Shown here piece after piece: positions 1-12,224 of a stretch of DNA of 64,000 bases (its first letter is position 1; each line of letters starts with the position of its first letter). The stretch spans positions 25,230,007-25,294,006 of the forward strand of contig NC_087070.1 in NCBI RefSeq assembly GCF_963678635.1. The letters are read 5' to 3'. The notes beneath the pieces are model-generated. The model was not told the origin of the DNA and made no database searches. It saw nothing but the letters and a program-made list of their open reading frames with translations. This DNA is from Symsagittifera roscoffensis (taxonomy: Eukaryota; Xenacoelomorpha; Acoela; Convolutidae). A program made the position numbers and the translations under genes.

Positions 1-144
1 CGTTGTGCTACCTTCAGGTATGGGGAACTTTAAGGCTACTGTGTCCACCTCGGGTTCGTTGCAGAGTGGGATGACCATCCTGTTTGGGAGGGTGAAGCGA
101 CAGTCGATCTGGTCACGCACCAGACCCCTCAACGCCTCACTCAT
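1..144 (-). CDS. Esyt: E-Syt exon 6: end of SMP domain (cut by window edge)
   Basis: Acceptor TCTTTAG at 145-151 precedes MSEALRGLVRDQIDCRFTLP, then NRMVIPLCNEPEV and LKFPIPEG. This is the last SMP helix and the link to C2A. The leading ATG is an internal Met, not a start. The exon continues beyond base 1. Confidence 0.9.
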   Translation of the reverse strand, partial: MSEALRGLVRDQIDCRFTLPNRMVIPLCNEPEVDTVALKFPIPEGSTT

Positions 145-3100
145 CTAAAGAGAGGAGATACACTCAAGAAACCATCTGCCACAAAAGGTTATTTAATTTG
201 CTAGCAATCATTTGGTTGCCGATTCTAAATTTGCACGCTCACAAACTTTTTACAAGACCAGCTCTTGAAAGTAAGTTATGCGAGGTGAGAAAACCGAACC
301 GAAATAATGAAAAGCTGAACTGAAATTTTTGGCGAACCGAACCGAAATTCTTTTAAAAAACTTCGAGCATAAAAGTTGCATGTTGGATATCGTGAACTTT
401 CCTGGCAGCCATACTTCTGAGAAATTCTTGAAATGTGGGATTGTTTTTGGTGATTACGATATTGATTGTAATGCAATGCAAGGGCGCATATTTATGGCAA
501 CTGGCAACGGGGCAAACTTTTCTTAAGTTGTGTTTCTACGTGAAAATTTGTAGTTTTCTGTAAGCTTTTCTAATCAATTCATTCTTTTGCTCTTAAATTT
601 TCTTTTGAAAAAAAAAACGAAAAACCGAACCGAGATTTTTTGAGCGAACCGCTCACCACTAGTCATAATTGGTTCAACTGAAATATTAAAACCTCAAAAT
701 ACTAAAAACTGTTCTGTTTACAACAATACTATTTTTCAAATCGCACTCACTCACCCCTGGAAGATCGAACAGATTGGCAGCATTGGTGAAGTTGAAATTG
801 AGCGAGGGTGGCTCCTTGAAGAAGAAGGTCACAGCTCCTATGAAGGGGGGCTTGCTCAGCAGGGGAGTCATAACTACTCTCAGGTTCCCACTGATTCGCA
901 AGTCCTGGATCCCCGCAGTCGGGATCCTAGTAACAACATGAGTGATTCGAAAAAGTATTCAACTGCCTATAATATGCCATTTTAAGAACAATTTTAAGCT
1001 ATGTTTCATTAAATAACAACTTAGCAAAATGAAAAAAAAAGGTTCGAATCTCAACTTTAGTTCGTTTTTTTATTGACTATTATTCTCTTCAAAACCCACT
1101 CGAAGATCTGAGCTGTACCCATTTTCTCTGCTCTGTTAAGTCTGAATAACCTAGTGGAGAAATGCAAACTGCAAGGTGTTATCCACTCATTTCGTACTCA
1201 ATACCATAGACTCAATCGGTCGTACGGAAAAAACACTGTAAACTTACGTGATATAATTTTTTTTCAGCTGGATTTAAAATATAAAACAAAATTCAGAAAA
1301 ACCGCAACTGAACCAAAACAAGGAAACCTAGTTTCCTGGCATTGTTAGAGAATAAAACTTATTGAACAATCGAAATTTAGCATTTCTCAACAAGATATTC
1401 CGTAAGTAAAAAGTGGTGAAAAGGAATGCTACCTGGTCAGTATCATCTGGATGTTGCAGTCTCCGGGGTACACCCAGTCCACATCTGCAATGATCTCCCT
1501 CTCCCTCCCTCCATGCGCAGTGTGTCTCTCTGTCACAAATGTCTGCACATTCGCCACCCGGGGGGATTGTTTGCCCAGACTGATGGGCCCGAACTTAAAA
1601 CCCCCACTCAGTATACTCGGCAACTGCTCCTTCACCTGAATAAAGCATAAATGACATCAACTTTACATATCCACAACCCTCGGCGCTTTATATGGGAAGA
1701 TTATGCCGCGTGAGACTAAAGGCCCAGCTAAAGCGGAGGTACCTGATTGATAATTTTTGACTTTGTTGTACTGATGCGGGATGAATTAGATAAATTCAAA
1801 AAATTAAAAATTGGGCTTAGTTTTTCTATATTAAAATATTGGTAAAAATTTTTGTGATTTTGGAATTTTCCAAGAGACATAATTTATTCTTGTACAAATT
1901 TTGAGACGCAGCAACTTATGCACGGATGCTTTCCACAAGTTGTTGCCTCGATTGAACCCTTGATATCAGATTGAGTTGTTTTCGAGAAGAGTCAAAAAGT
2001 TTGAAAATACGGACAAGAAATCAAAATAATGAACTTTCCGAGGGTCATAAATTCTGTAAAAAAAATTCGGCGTAACCCCTTATGCCTGAGAGCTTCCAAT
2101 AACCCGTTCTACCCATTGACACTGATGGTCATAACTTTTCTTGCAGCAAAATTTGGCTAAGGGGCTGAAGCAGGGGAGCTTACCAAAACCCGTATTTCTG
2201 ATCGAAATCATAACTTTCAGATTTGGGAGGGTAGTTTTCGAGAAAAGTCAAAAATTTCAAATAACGGTCAAAAAATCGGAAGTTTGACTTTTCCGAGGAT
2301 AACAACTTTTTCTTTAAAAAAATTTGGACGTAACTGCTTATACAGGAGAACACAACCGATTCTACACAATTTTAGATTTGGGAGGGTAGTTTTTGAGAAA
2401 ACGTACAAAATCCAAACTATGGGTCAAAAATTCCCCCACACACTTTTCCGTAGGCTGTAGAAAGTGGGTTAAGGTGAAAAGAGATTAGGGTATTATGCAG
2501 CCACTCAGAGTAGTGGTCGGACTTCCCATTGGTGCCTTTTTTGAAAATCGGTTGAGTAGCTTTTGAGAAAAGCGCATCAAATAAATTTTCCAAAGCGTCT
2601 CAAATAAAATAAAATAAAAATACCCGATCCCATACGTTTTCATAATACCTGTGTTTATCAAACAGGAACTTTCAGACAATCAGAACCAAGTTTTTTTTAC
2701 ACAGGAATAAAAACATAACTCGAAGTGAATAAAAAGGGGCTAAGGGGCGCTTTTCCATTCTTCACTTGGTATGGCATGGCAAACGACAATTGGTCGCAGG
2801 CGACGATTCATCGCGAAGCAATTTAATCGAGGTTCTTTGCTTAGAAGCCACCATCCGCTAAGGTATGGCAGTTTGATTGCTGTGCAATGCTAAATCATTT
2901 CATTTCGAATTTTTCATTAAATTACTATAACAAAATGGTATGGGATGAATTTTCACTTCTTTAAACGCTAACAATTGTCGGGACGTTTAATTCAGTGTTC
3001 ATCAGTCGAAAATTATTTAAGCTCAATTTTCATTTAATATTGAAAATCAACTAATTTTTTGGCGGAACTTAAATTTGATTTTTGCCTTTTCAAAACATTC

Positions 3101-6100
3101 GGTAAACTGCACGCTATTTGAACAAACATTTCACTTATACAATCTTGAAAAAGCCAGCGGGTCAATTGCAATCTTTACATGGGAATGAATTGACGAGTTA
3201 ATAGTTGCACCTGTTTCCATCAACTCTAGGCACAACACTTTTTATTTTACAAGCCGTTAGAAAATCGCATTTTTACTGAATTCAGAAGGGAAGGGGAAAC
3301 GGGAAAAGAATCATTTCAGCTCCACTTAAAAAATATATTTGAAGTCGAATTCCAGAAAATTCAAAAAAAATCGAAAACGTTAAAACAACTGCGAAGAAAT
3401 TTAACGACTTCACTTAAATTAGAGCAAAACCCGGAAGTAGTTCTAGTTCTTAATGTTAATCAGCAATAATTCCATGCGCGCTGACCTGTGGCTCTACTTG
3501 TTGTCTGAGGAAGTCCTCCACGTATCTGTTCACGAATGGCCACAACTTCTTCAGCACTTTGTTCAGCCACTCCGCCTTCTCCTGTTCCGGGAAGTGGACC
3601 CATGAGGGAATGTCACGCAGACGACGTTGCACCTGGAGTTGAGTACAATTATTAACAAAAAGTAGATTTCGTATTCTAAAATTGAGCGGGAGATAAGAAA
3701 AAAACGAGAAAACAGTTCGTATCGGCATAGCATTGTTCGTTCCTAGCATGTTAGATTTTTAATTATAAGCCGAAAGTCGAACTTCACATTTCTCAAAAAA
3801 TAAATTCACAAATCATCGTTTGAAATCACTGCAATCCAAGTTGGCTCCCAAAGTACATGATTAATTAAGCTTGTATTAGGTTCAGTTTTTACATAAACAA
3901 GGAAAGCCCGTTCCTGTGCAAGTAGCACAGAACTTTCCCACCAACCTGATTCAAGACAATAAACTCCAAAATAAAGAACGTTTTTTTTAATTGACTTAGT
4001 TTTGCAAATTTTGTTGTCTCGACTTGTTTTCTACCGATTTCTTGAAATTAAATCCTGAATTTCCTGATAGTTTTTAATATAAAGGGCAATTGAATTAGGA
4101 GAAAAATGCAAGAAAGATTGGTAACGATGGTTGAACACAGAGGCCAAGTTGCACTTCATATACACAAGCAAAAATATGACCAATAACGCTACTGGTAAAA
4201 CCTGAATGAGTAAATTTTTGAGTCAACATAAATTCTTAAGTGAAGCACGCCAATTATGAGTCTAAGTTACGCAAATCAATTATGACGCATTAGCAGTACC
4301 AGTCGATTTGAAAAAAGAAATTTACCAACTAACATGCCTCAATTTATAGAGCGGACGCATTTTAACTAATAAACGAAAAATTTCACTTAAAACATCCGAC
4401 CCTGCCCAGGTTCGAACCCTCTTATTTTGTTGGGGTCTCCTTCCTGACCTCTACGCTACAGATCCATGATATCTTGAAGCTAAAGTGCTGTATGAAATAT
4501 AATAGTTTGCGTTAATATTCTTAGCATTGGCTGTACTTAATAGCTGGTTATTAATCAAAATGAACACTTTCAAAACTTGCGACTTAGAATAGAAAAAAAG
4601 AGACTGCATGCTATAAGACAAGCTTTGCTTGTGTAATCAGCACTGTATTGAACGAGAAAATTCCAGCCTAGTAACAAAAAAAACTTAAATCATACGAGGT
4701 TTTTTTTTGTAATATGAGGGCTAAAAGCTGCTGGGGGAGGGCTTTAAAAAATATATTTGAGCAGTGATGTTTGGATGCACGTTTTGCAACTCCTGGGTGT
4801 ACCCTCAAAGTTTTCAACTACAGGATTGAGATCTTCAAAGTTTGTGATTTTTTTAAGCCAAAGTTTTTGAAAAATCATAAAACGTCATATCTTGAAAACT
4901 ACAAGGATTTGAGAAAAATGCAAGAAAGATTGGTAACGATGGTTGAACACAGAGGCCAAGTTGCACTTCATATACACAAGCAAAAATATGACCAATAACG
5001 CTACTAGTAAAACCTGAATGAGTAAATTTTTGAGTCAACATAAATTCTTAAGTGAAGCACGCCAATTATGAGTCTAAGTTACGCAAATCAATTATGACGC
5101 ATTAGCAGTACCAGTCGATTTGAAAAAAGAAATTTACCAACTAACATGCCTCAATTTATAGAGCGGACGCATTTTAACTAATAAACGAAAAATTTCACTT
5201 AAAACATCCGACCCTGCCCAGGTTCGAACCCTCTTATTTTGTTGGGGTCTCCTTCCTGACCTCTACGCTACAGATCCATGATATCTTGAAGCTAAAGTGC
5301 TGTATGAAATATAATAGTTTGCGTTAATATTCTTAGCATTGGCTGTACTTAATAGCTGGTTATTAATCAAAATGAACACTTTCAAAACTTGCGACTTAGA
5401 ATAGAAAAAAAGAGACTGCATGCTATAAGACAAGCTTTGCTTGTGTAATCAGCACTGTATTGAACGAGAAAATTCCAGCCTAGTAACAAAAAAAACTTAA
5501 ATCATACGAGGTTTTTTTTTGTAATATGAGGGCTAAAAGCTGCTGGGGGAGGGCTTTAAAAAATATATTTGAGCAGTGATGTTTGGATGCACGTTTTGCA
5601 ACTCCTGGGTGTACCCTCAAAGTTTTCAACTACAGGATTGAGATCTTCAAAGTTTGTGATTTTTTTAAGCCAAAGTTTTTGAAAAATCATAAAACGTCAT
5701 ATCTTGAAAACTACAAGGATTTGAGAGGTGAGAATTGGAGGCAAGATTCACAAGCCCTGAGAGTACTCTGACGGCCCCAGCTAAAGGGTTGAGAATTTTA
5801 AAAATAACAAAAAATAAATTTAAGTTTTCTGAAAACTTTTTGAAAAATCACAAAAAACGTCATATCTCAAAAACTACAAGGATTTGAGCAGTCAAACTTG
5901 GAAACAAAATTCGCGATTCCTGGGAGTACCCTGACAGAGCCTCACTATAGAAATAGGAATTTCAAATTTTGTGAAATTTTTTTATATCTAAGTTCTTTGA
6001 ACAATTTTAAAAAATACAAACGTAAACATCTTGGAAACTAAGAGCATATGAGCAGTCGCATTTGGAGACAAGATTTGCAAATTGGAACTGCTGAGACTAC

Positions 6101-7612
6101 CTTCACAGTACCCAACTACAAGGTTAGGAATTTCAATTCTTTTGAATTTTTGTAAAATCTAAGTTTTCTGAAAAATTAAAAAGAAATCATAATACACGTC
6201 ATATCTCGAAAACTACAAGGATTTGAGCAGTCAAACTTGGAGGCAAAATTCGGGATTCCTGGGAGTACCCTGACAGAGCCCCACTATAGAAATAGGAATT
6301 TCAAATTTTGTGAAACTTTTTTATATCTAAGTTCTTTGAACAATTTTAAAAAATACAAACGTTAACATCTTGGAAACTAAGAGCATATGAGCAGTCGCAT
6401 TTGGAGGCAAGATTTGCAATTTGGAACTGCTGATAGTACCTTCACAGTACCCAACTACAAGGTTAGGAATTTCAATTCTTTTGAATTTTTGTAAAATCTA
6501 AGTTTTCTGAAAAATTAAAAAGAAATCATAATATACGTCATATCTCAAAAAATATAAGGATTTGAGCAGTCATATTTGGAGGAAAAACTCGCAATCCTTG
6601 AGAGTACTCTGACAGCACCCAACTATAAGGTTGGGAAATTCAACTTTTCGTAAATTATTTCATAATTTGAGTTTTCTGGAAATTTTTGAAAAATGACAAA
6701 AATAGTCGTATCTCGGCCACTAACAAGACTTTGGCATTCATCATTGGAAACCAATTTCGCAACCCTGAGAGAACCCTGAGAGCATCCCATTATTGGGCTG
6801 CTTGTTTTAATCTCGGTGAAATATACAAATTCAAACTAAAAAATAAAAAAAATCTTAACCTTTGCAAAAATAATACGTTGAAAAATCTTAAATATGGCGA
6901 AATAGTGAAGCCCGTATTTAAATATATAATAGATGAGTCAAAAAGCCCTGTTGTACAGCTCATAATTACTTCGGCCATTTCGTTCTGGGCTATGTATTGG
7001 CGGGACTTGATGATGACATGTTTCTTGTACTCCGCATGTTGGGTGACTGCCACCAAACTGACGAACACACACAGAAAAATGAAGCTGCCAGGTGGTGCCC
7101 AGGTGCCTGGAAAATTGATATTTTAGTTAACAAGCCAGAGACCTAACCCGTACCGTAGGTTATTTATTTAAGCTAAGGTTCACGCGCAGTTGATACTTTG
7201 TATTTAAATTGAACGAGAAAATTACAGTGAAACCAGGTTTGGCTTCAAATGACATCTAGGTCGGAAAACATAAAGAAACTTAAAAAAATCAGAAAATATC
7301 CAAAAAATTTTGATTTTATTTATTAGTAAAATTGTTGTTTTCAATGAATCTTTCAAAACTTTTCTCAACTAATCATTAGCTTTCATGTCAAGACTTTCAG
7401 AAGTTAACAAAAAGTATTGAAAATTATTTGCTTGCGTAAATTTTTCTCACTTTTGCTTGCATGTACTTACCCATGTATCCGAGCAGGAAGGCGACTAGAG
7501 ACCCGATTGTGACTACCCTGTAACCTTTCAGTCTATGCCACGCGTTCTTCGTCATCTCCATCGACTGCAGTGAGTCTCTGAGGGTCACCAACTTACCAAC
7601 AACTGATGCCAT
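1..7612 (-). CDS. Esyt: extended synaptotagmin (E-Syt), 5' part, 6 exons, runs off left edge
   Basis: E-Syts are endoplasmic-reticulum proteins that tether ER to plasma membrane and move lipids through an SMP domain. Joining six exons with GT-AG introns and consistent phases gives 315 codons: 7471-7612, 6970-7106, 3486-3632, 1433-1635, 755-926 and 1-144. The product has a short N-terminus, a hydrophobic hairpin (about residues 32-68), a linker, then an SMP domain starting at the family signature IPSWVHFPEQEKAEWLN (about residue 100) and continuing to LPNRMVIPLCNEPEV and LKFPIPEG, just before where the first C2 domain should start. The C2 domains lie beyond the left edge. The paralogue (1, 2 or 3) cannot be told. 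Intron 2 carries satellite DNA and duplicated mobile elements; no frameshift or stop is seen in the exons. Confidence 0.92.
755..926 (-). CDS. Esyt: E-Syt exon 5: SMP domain
   Basis: Acceptor TTACTAG|G completes the split Arg codon from exon 4; donor GGG|GTGAGT is in phase 0. The 57 codons include GIQDLRISGNLRVVMTPLL, PPFIGAVTFFFKEPPSLNFN and NAANLFDLPG, a clear SMP-domain match. Confidence 0.93.
1433..1635 (-). CDS. Esyt: E-Syt exon 4: SMP domain
   Basis: Acceptor TTATTCAG|GTGAAG; donor ACCAG|GTAGCA in phase 2. It encodes the SMP strands FKFGPISLGKQSPRVANVQT and ADVDWVYPGDCNIQMILT, aligning with the family pattern of a 'LG..PRV.GV' strand followed by 'D..I.Y.GDC.I'. Confidence 0.92.
1741..2460. 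repeat. degenerate tandem repeat in E-Syt intron 3
   Basis: The phrase 'tttcgagaaaagtcaaaaa' recurs near 1978, 2236 and 2391, each time with a following 'acttttccgagg' block. Spacing is irregular (about 150-260 bp) and copies are diverged. No gene is seen here. Confidence 0.5.
3486..3632 (-). CDS. Esyt: E-Syt exon 3: start of SMP domain
   Basis: Acceptor CTCCAG|GTGCAA and donor CACAG|GTCAGC bound 49 codons. They include RRLRDIPSWVHFPEQEKAEW and LKKLWPFVNRYVEDFLRQQV, the invariant opening of the SMP lipid-transfer module in E-Syts. Confidence 0.93.
4136..4636 (+). mobile_element. non-autonomous element family A, copy 1 (hairpin-ended, tRNA-like core)
   Basis: It begins CACAGAGGCCAAGTTGCACTT, is followed by ACACAAGC, and ends with the perfect hairpin ACAAGCTTTGCTTGTG followed by TAA. 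The subterminal ACACAAGC at the 5' end is complementary to the 3' hairpin arm. A tRNA-like block reads on the minus strand at about 4395-4466, with A-box-like TAGCGTAGAGGT and B box GGTTCGAACC. The structure recalls helentron-type non-autonomous elements, or a tRNA-derived SINE. No coding capacity. Confidence 0.65.
4948..5448 (+). mobile_element. non-autonomous element family A, copy 2 (duplicate of copy 1)
   Basis: Almost identical to the copy 812 bp upstream. It arose by local tandem duplication and not by a second insertion, since its flanks are duplicated too. Confidence 0.7.
5583..6945 (+). repeat. satellite array in E-Syt intron 2 (same family as ALG1 intron array)
   Basis: Monomers of about 165-180 bp repeat the phrases 'cgtcatatctcgaaaactac', 'aaggatttgagcagtc', 'gaggcaa' and 'gagtaccctgacag'. 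The last unit (about 6690-6945) matches the D plus spacer unit of the ALG1 array, including 'tagtgaagcccg' and the terminal 'atttaaatatataatagat'. Another monomer lies at 4771-4912. Confidence 0.85.
6970..7106 (-). CDS. Esyt: E-Syt exon 2: second half of the membrane hairpin
   Basis: The acceptor TTTTCCAG at 7107-7114 joins in phase to exon 1 and gives TWAPPGSFIFLCVFVSLVAV, the second hydrophobic arm of the ER hairpin, followed by a basic helix (EYKKHVIIKSRQYIAQNEMAE). It ends in phase 0 at GAA|GTAATT. Satellite DNA begins about 25 bp beyond this donor. Confidence 0.85.
7471..7612 (-). CDS. Esyt: E-Syt exon 1: start codon and first membrane segment
   Basis: The ATG at 7612 begins MASVVGKLVTLRDSLQSMEM; upstream in this frame only non-ATG codons remain open, so this start is preferred. 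The exon encodes the first hydrophobic segment (VVTIGSLVAFLLGYMG) and ends in phase 1 at a strong donor, ATGG|GTAAGT. Confidence 0.85.
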
Positions 7613-8640
7613 CGCAGAAGAAAATAACAACAATAACTAATCTTTTGTTTCTGTAACTTGCACCTAATTATTGTTTCCTCATTGTGATATTTTCCTTGAA
7701 ACTTTTTGACCATTAGTCAAAACTTTCACCGCGATTCGCTAATATGAAGAACAAAAAACGGACGATTTTACGCGAAAAAATCACTATGTTTAAACAAATT
7801 AGAATAAGCAGATCTATGAATATAAATAGAAGGCTGGAGGACTAAGGAAAATTCAGGGACTATTCAGGGGAATAATAATAGCGTACCATTTCGTTCAAAT
7901 AACTAACTAAACAGGCGGTTAACACTTGCAACAAACTCGATTTAGAGCAAAGGTTTCATGGGGACAGTTTTTGCCGCAAACTACTTACACGCCGAGCTGT
8001 GTTCAGTATGAATTGTGAACTATTCTGTGATAAAGATTTAGTTTGAGTTAAGAATTGTACTCGAAAGCAACGTTTCATGACAATCAAATAACACGTTTCA
8101 CATTTTTTCTCATACAAAATAACAAACAAAAATAACTAAGACGAACAAAAACCGACCTGATGATGCAAATTCAGAATAAAAGAAAATATTAGCTTCAATT
8201 CAAATCTGCTTCTTTTCTCTACCATATGCTTTTTACAAAACACGCGAACCACTTGGATGGTACAATAAGCAATAACCGCATAATTTTCCAGCTATAAAAC
8301 CAAAGCCATCATTAATACCAGCTTTTCCTCAGCTAACAGCATTTCCACAATTAATAGCGTTTCCACAAAAAGTGACAGCTAGTTCAAATCATCATACAAT
8401 TTCAGAAAACTCGCATTAAAATTCAAGTCCCTGCACGCATTTGAAGGGTGAAGTTTGATGTTCCACCCTGTAAAATTGTCCCCTACAAATGTTCCACCCC
8501 TAAAGACTTTAACGCAGATACTAAGAAGCACATGGCCACATTTTGCATAAAAACTAATTTATCTAAATTTCGAAACAATCAAATTTTTTTTCGAATTGAA
8601 GCCTTTTTTAATTTAACTAGCAGGTCCGTCTTCAATAAGA
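7613..8640. other. region upstream of E-Syt start: 5' UTR/promoter expected, nothing specific seen
   Basis: This should hold the E-Syt leader and promoter. It is AT-rich, with no convincing core promoter and no coding ORF. Minus-strand transcription of E-Syt would begin here or further right. Confidence 0.4.
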
Positions 8641-8649
8641 ACCGGCTCG

Positions 8650-11600
8650 CAAAAAGTTAGTTGTTTCGCTGTAGACTTGGGAAACTTTTCAATTTATTCC
8701 ATACCGTTTACCGTAGGCAAAAATCTTACTTTTTTTCTGAGCAGGCCGTTTCATGCATTAAATCGATTCGCAAAACCTGATTTTTTCTGAGCAAACCATT
8801 CCAGCAGAGAAAAATTAAAAAATCAAGACTTAATTCTAAAGAAATTCGAAATAAACAAAATTTTCTGAGCAAGCCATTCGAGCAATGCAACTATTTGAAA
8901 ACTGTTCCATACCGCTGATAGGTTTGCAAAAAAGTTCATAATGAAATTTGAAGTTATTCCATACTGTGTATTGATTGACAGAAATTAAAGTTTTTATAAG
9001 CAAGCCATTTATTCCATGAAAATTTAGGTTAATTCATACATTAAATCAATGCAGCCTGGAAATTTATAAAAAAATATTCTATACCACGATTGGGTTCGCG
9101 AAAAATTTGCCATTCAAACAATGAAACATTTTTAAAACTCAAAGTATTTAAAGCGATAAAACTTAAACAGGAGAAAAATTATTTCAAAAGGGATTCGCTT
9201 CGCAAATTTTTTTCTCTGCAAAGTCTTCATGCGATGAAATAAATTTAAATTTTTTTCTTGAAGCGAGTTGGCTCATCAAAAAATTAGTTTTTCTGAGCAG
9301 GCCAATCAAGCGCTGAAGTTTTGAAATGTTTCAAATTATTTCATAGAGGGAATTCTTTCATCGGAGAGTTATTTATTCTGAGCAGCCTAATCAAGCTAAA
9401 AGATTTGAGATAATTCAAGAATTCCTTAGTGAATCAATTCGCATTAAGACATAGATCTTTTTAGTAAGCGATTTCTGCTATCCCATGCCAACATTGATAC
9501 GCAAAAATTAAGCTTTTCTAAGCAAGCGGTTTAATAGTTGAAATAATATAATTTAACTATAGAACGAATCGAATAACAGTAGTCAAAGATTTTCCAAGCA
9601 AGCTTTTCAAGCGATGAAACTTCAAAAAACTGAACATTATTTTTTGAGTGAATGGGCTACCGAAAACTTTAAAAATATATTTTTCATAGAAGCTTAAAAA
9701 GCATTTAAATATTGACATATTCAAATTGTCTCGTAGAGCGGTATGGTTCGCGAAAATTTGAAGTTGTCTAAAGCAAGCTATTGAAGCGATGAAACTAGGA
9801 AACATTTCAAGAAATTATATCATAATGCCAATAGATTTGCAAAAAAAATCAAGGTTTTGTAAGGCAAGCTATGTAAAGAAACTTTGAAATAAATCAGGTA
9901 ACTTCATAGACCAAATCGGTTCGCCAAAAGCTTAGGTTTTCCTTTTGCAGCCATTCCAGTAACTAAAATTTGAAATATTTCAAATTAGTTCTCAGAGCAA
10001 ACTAATTCGTGGACTTTCAAAAATTCCCTGAGCAAGCTATCGACATTTCAATAAATTTTCATAAGCAATCTATTTACGCCATGAAAGAGTTCAAACTTAT
10101 GAAATGTTTCAAGCACAAATTATTTTAACCGAATCGGATCGCGAAAAGTTCAAGTTTTCTTATGCGAATTTTTCAAGCAATGAGACTCCGGCAAATTCCA
10201 GGTTGTTTCATGCTACGAATAAGTCGGCAAACAGATCAAGTTTTATATACTCGCTTTTCGAGCGATGAAACTTTGAAATATTTAAAGCTTTCTTCATTAA
10301 GCGAATCGGTTCGCAAAAAAATCAACGTTTTTTACCAATCTATTTTACGCCAAAATTTTTTTCACAAATTTGACCAGCATAGTCATGAAACGATGAAATC
10401 TAGTTATTTCAAAGAGGGAACTAGTTCACGAAGTATTTGAATGCTTCTTAGCAAGCTATTAAAGCGACTGAACAAGTTTAAAACATTTCAAATTTTTTCA
10501 TAGACCGAAACGTTTCGGGATACGTTAAATTTTGTTGGCAAAATAACCAAACTACAAAAAAATGAAATATTTCAGTTATTCATCGACCGAATCGATTCGC
10601 CAAAAGTTAAAGTTTTTTTATGCAAACAATTTTCTCAGCGATGATTTTTTGGAAAATTTCAAGTTGATCGGTTGGCGATAAGTTTGATTTTTATTCGCAA
10701 TCTACTCAAGCGATGAAGCGTTGAGTGATTTAAAGATGTTTAATAAACTGAATCGTTTCGCGAACATATAGTTTTTTCTCAGCAAGCTATTTAAGCGTTG
10801 AATAGTTTAAATATTTCGAGTTTAAGCATAGAGCAAAATGGTTCGCAAAAAGTTTTGATTTTTATTCAAGGTTTTCGAGCGCTGAAAATTTGAAATATTT
10901 CAAGTTATTTCACAGACCGAACAGAATGGCGAAAATCACAAAAATTTAAAGCAAGCAATTCCAGCGATGAACCTTGAAAAATTTGAAAATTATTTCATAA
11001 AAGTTTTTCATACAAGTTTTTCAAGCGATGATAAAATTTCTCAAAAAAAATTATCCCATAGAACCGATTTGGAAAAAGTTCAAGTTCATAGAGCAAGTTC
11101 GAATAACAAAAAATTTCAAATCATTTTGTAGAGCGACCTGGTTTGCAACAATTTCACGTTTTTCTAAGCAAGCTTTTCAAGCAATGAAATTGCAAATTTC
11201 AAGTTACTTCAAAAAGCGAATCAGTTCGCGACACAGTCAAAATAAGTTTTTCTTAGCAAGCTAATAAACGAATGAAACGTTGATATACTTCAAGTTGTTT
11301 CATAGAGCGATATGGTTCGCGAAAAAACATTGTCTCAGCAAGCTATTGAAGCGACGAAACTTGGAAACATTTCAAATTGACTCAGAGAGCGAATCAGTCC
11401 CCCCCCCCAAATGAATTTTTCCTAGCAAGTTATTAAAAGAACTGATATTTGAAACATTTCAAGTTTTTTTTTACATAGAATTATTTCGCTTAAAGTTAAT
11501 TGCAAGTTAATCAAGCGACGAAAACTTGCAGTATTCAAGTAATTCATAGACCAAATCGATTCCCGAAAAGTTAACATTTTTAATTTCAGCGATGAAGTTT

Positions 11601-11850
11601 AGGCAAATTCAAGTTATTTCGTCGATGAAACGTTTGTTTAAGCAATGATTGTGGGGAAAAAATTAAATTACTTGATAGAAATAATCAGTTTGCGGCAAAA
11701 ATAGGTTTTCATTTGCAAGCTATTCAAACGTTGAAAAATTTCAAATCATTTTGTAGAGCGACCTGGTTTGCAACAATTTCACGTTTTTCTATGCAAGCTA
11801 TTCAAGTGAAAAAGAGTCAATTTTTCTTAGCATGGTTGTTGCTGTTTTCA
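8650..11850 (+). repeat. degenerate ~85-bp satellite, about 35 copies
   Basis: A diverged unit recurs every 80-95 bp. Rough pattern: 'gcaagctattcaagcgatga', 'aaactttgaaatatttcaag', 'ttatttcatagagcgaatc', 'ggttcgcgaaaagttt'. Positions of the 'catagag/c-gaatcggttcgc' part include 9904, 10290, 10497, 10578, 10825, 11300 and 11540. Short ORFs through it are chance. Confidence 0.85.
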
Positions 11851-12224
11851 GAGCATTCGTTAGACTGAAATGTTTCTGTACACGCAAAATTTTTGAGAAA
11901 AAATAGGTAAGTAATGTCTAGCCTTGCAGTTGAATCAATTTCATCTTGTTTAAAGAATTTCAGACTTTTTTATAAAAAATTCTAGAACAGTCCAGCTTAA
12001 CAGAAAATTTTCTCAACTAGTAATAGCAAAATCGTCAAATAAAACAGCTCAACTCATATGAATCACCTTTAGACAAAACTTGCGCCTTTTATGCTAAAAC
12101 CAATGATCTCTCTTAACCATAACGCCTTATGGCAGTTGAAACGTGGCATTAGTTTTCTGTGATTCGTTGATTATAAAAGATTGCGTCAAAAGATTTAACA
12201 TATTTATTCGTTTCTATAACTTTA
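11851..12224. other. unassigned AT-rich DNA
   Basis: No gene or clear repeat is recognised. It separates the ~85-bp satellite from family A copy 3. Confidence 0.4.

Larger units (their letters stand above)
4101..5724 (+). repeat. recent 812-bp tandem duplication
   Basis: The block 4101-4912 is repeated almost base for base at 4913-5724. The only difference I noticed is 'ctactggta' against 'ctactagta'. Each copy carries a complete hairpin-ended mobile element, flanking unique DNA and one satellite monomer. The junction is inside the satellite monomer ('tttgag' to 'aaaaatgcaag'). Confidence 0.92.

Noticed and set aside
6686-7126. 146-residue plus-strand ORF
   Set aside because: Spans a satellite edge and the antisense of E-Syt exon 2.
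10162-10440. 92-residue ORF in the ~85-bp satellite
   Set aside because: Chance opening in degenerate tandem repeats.
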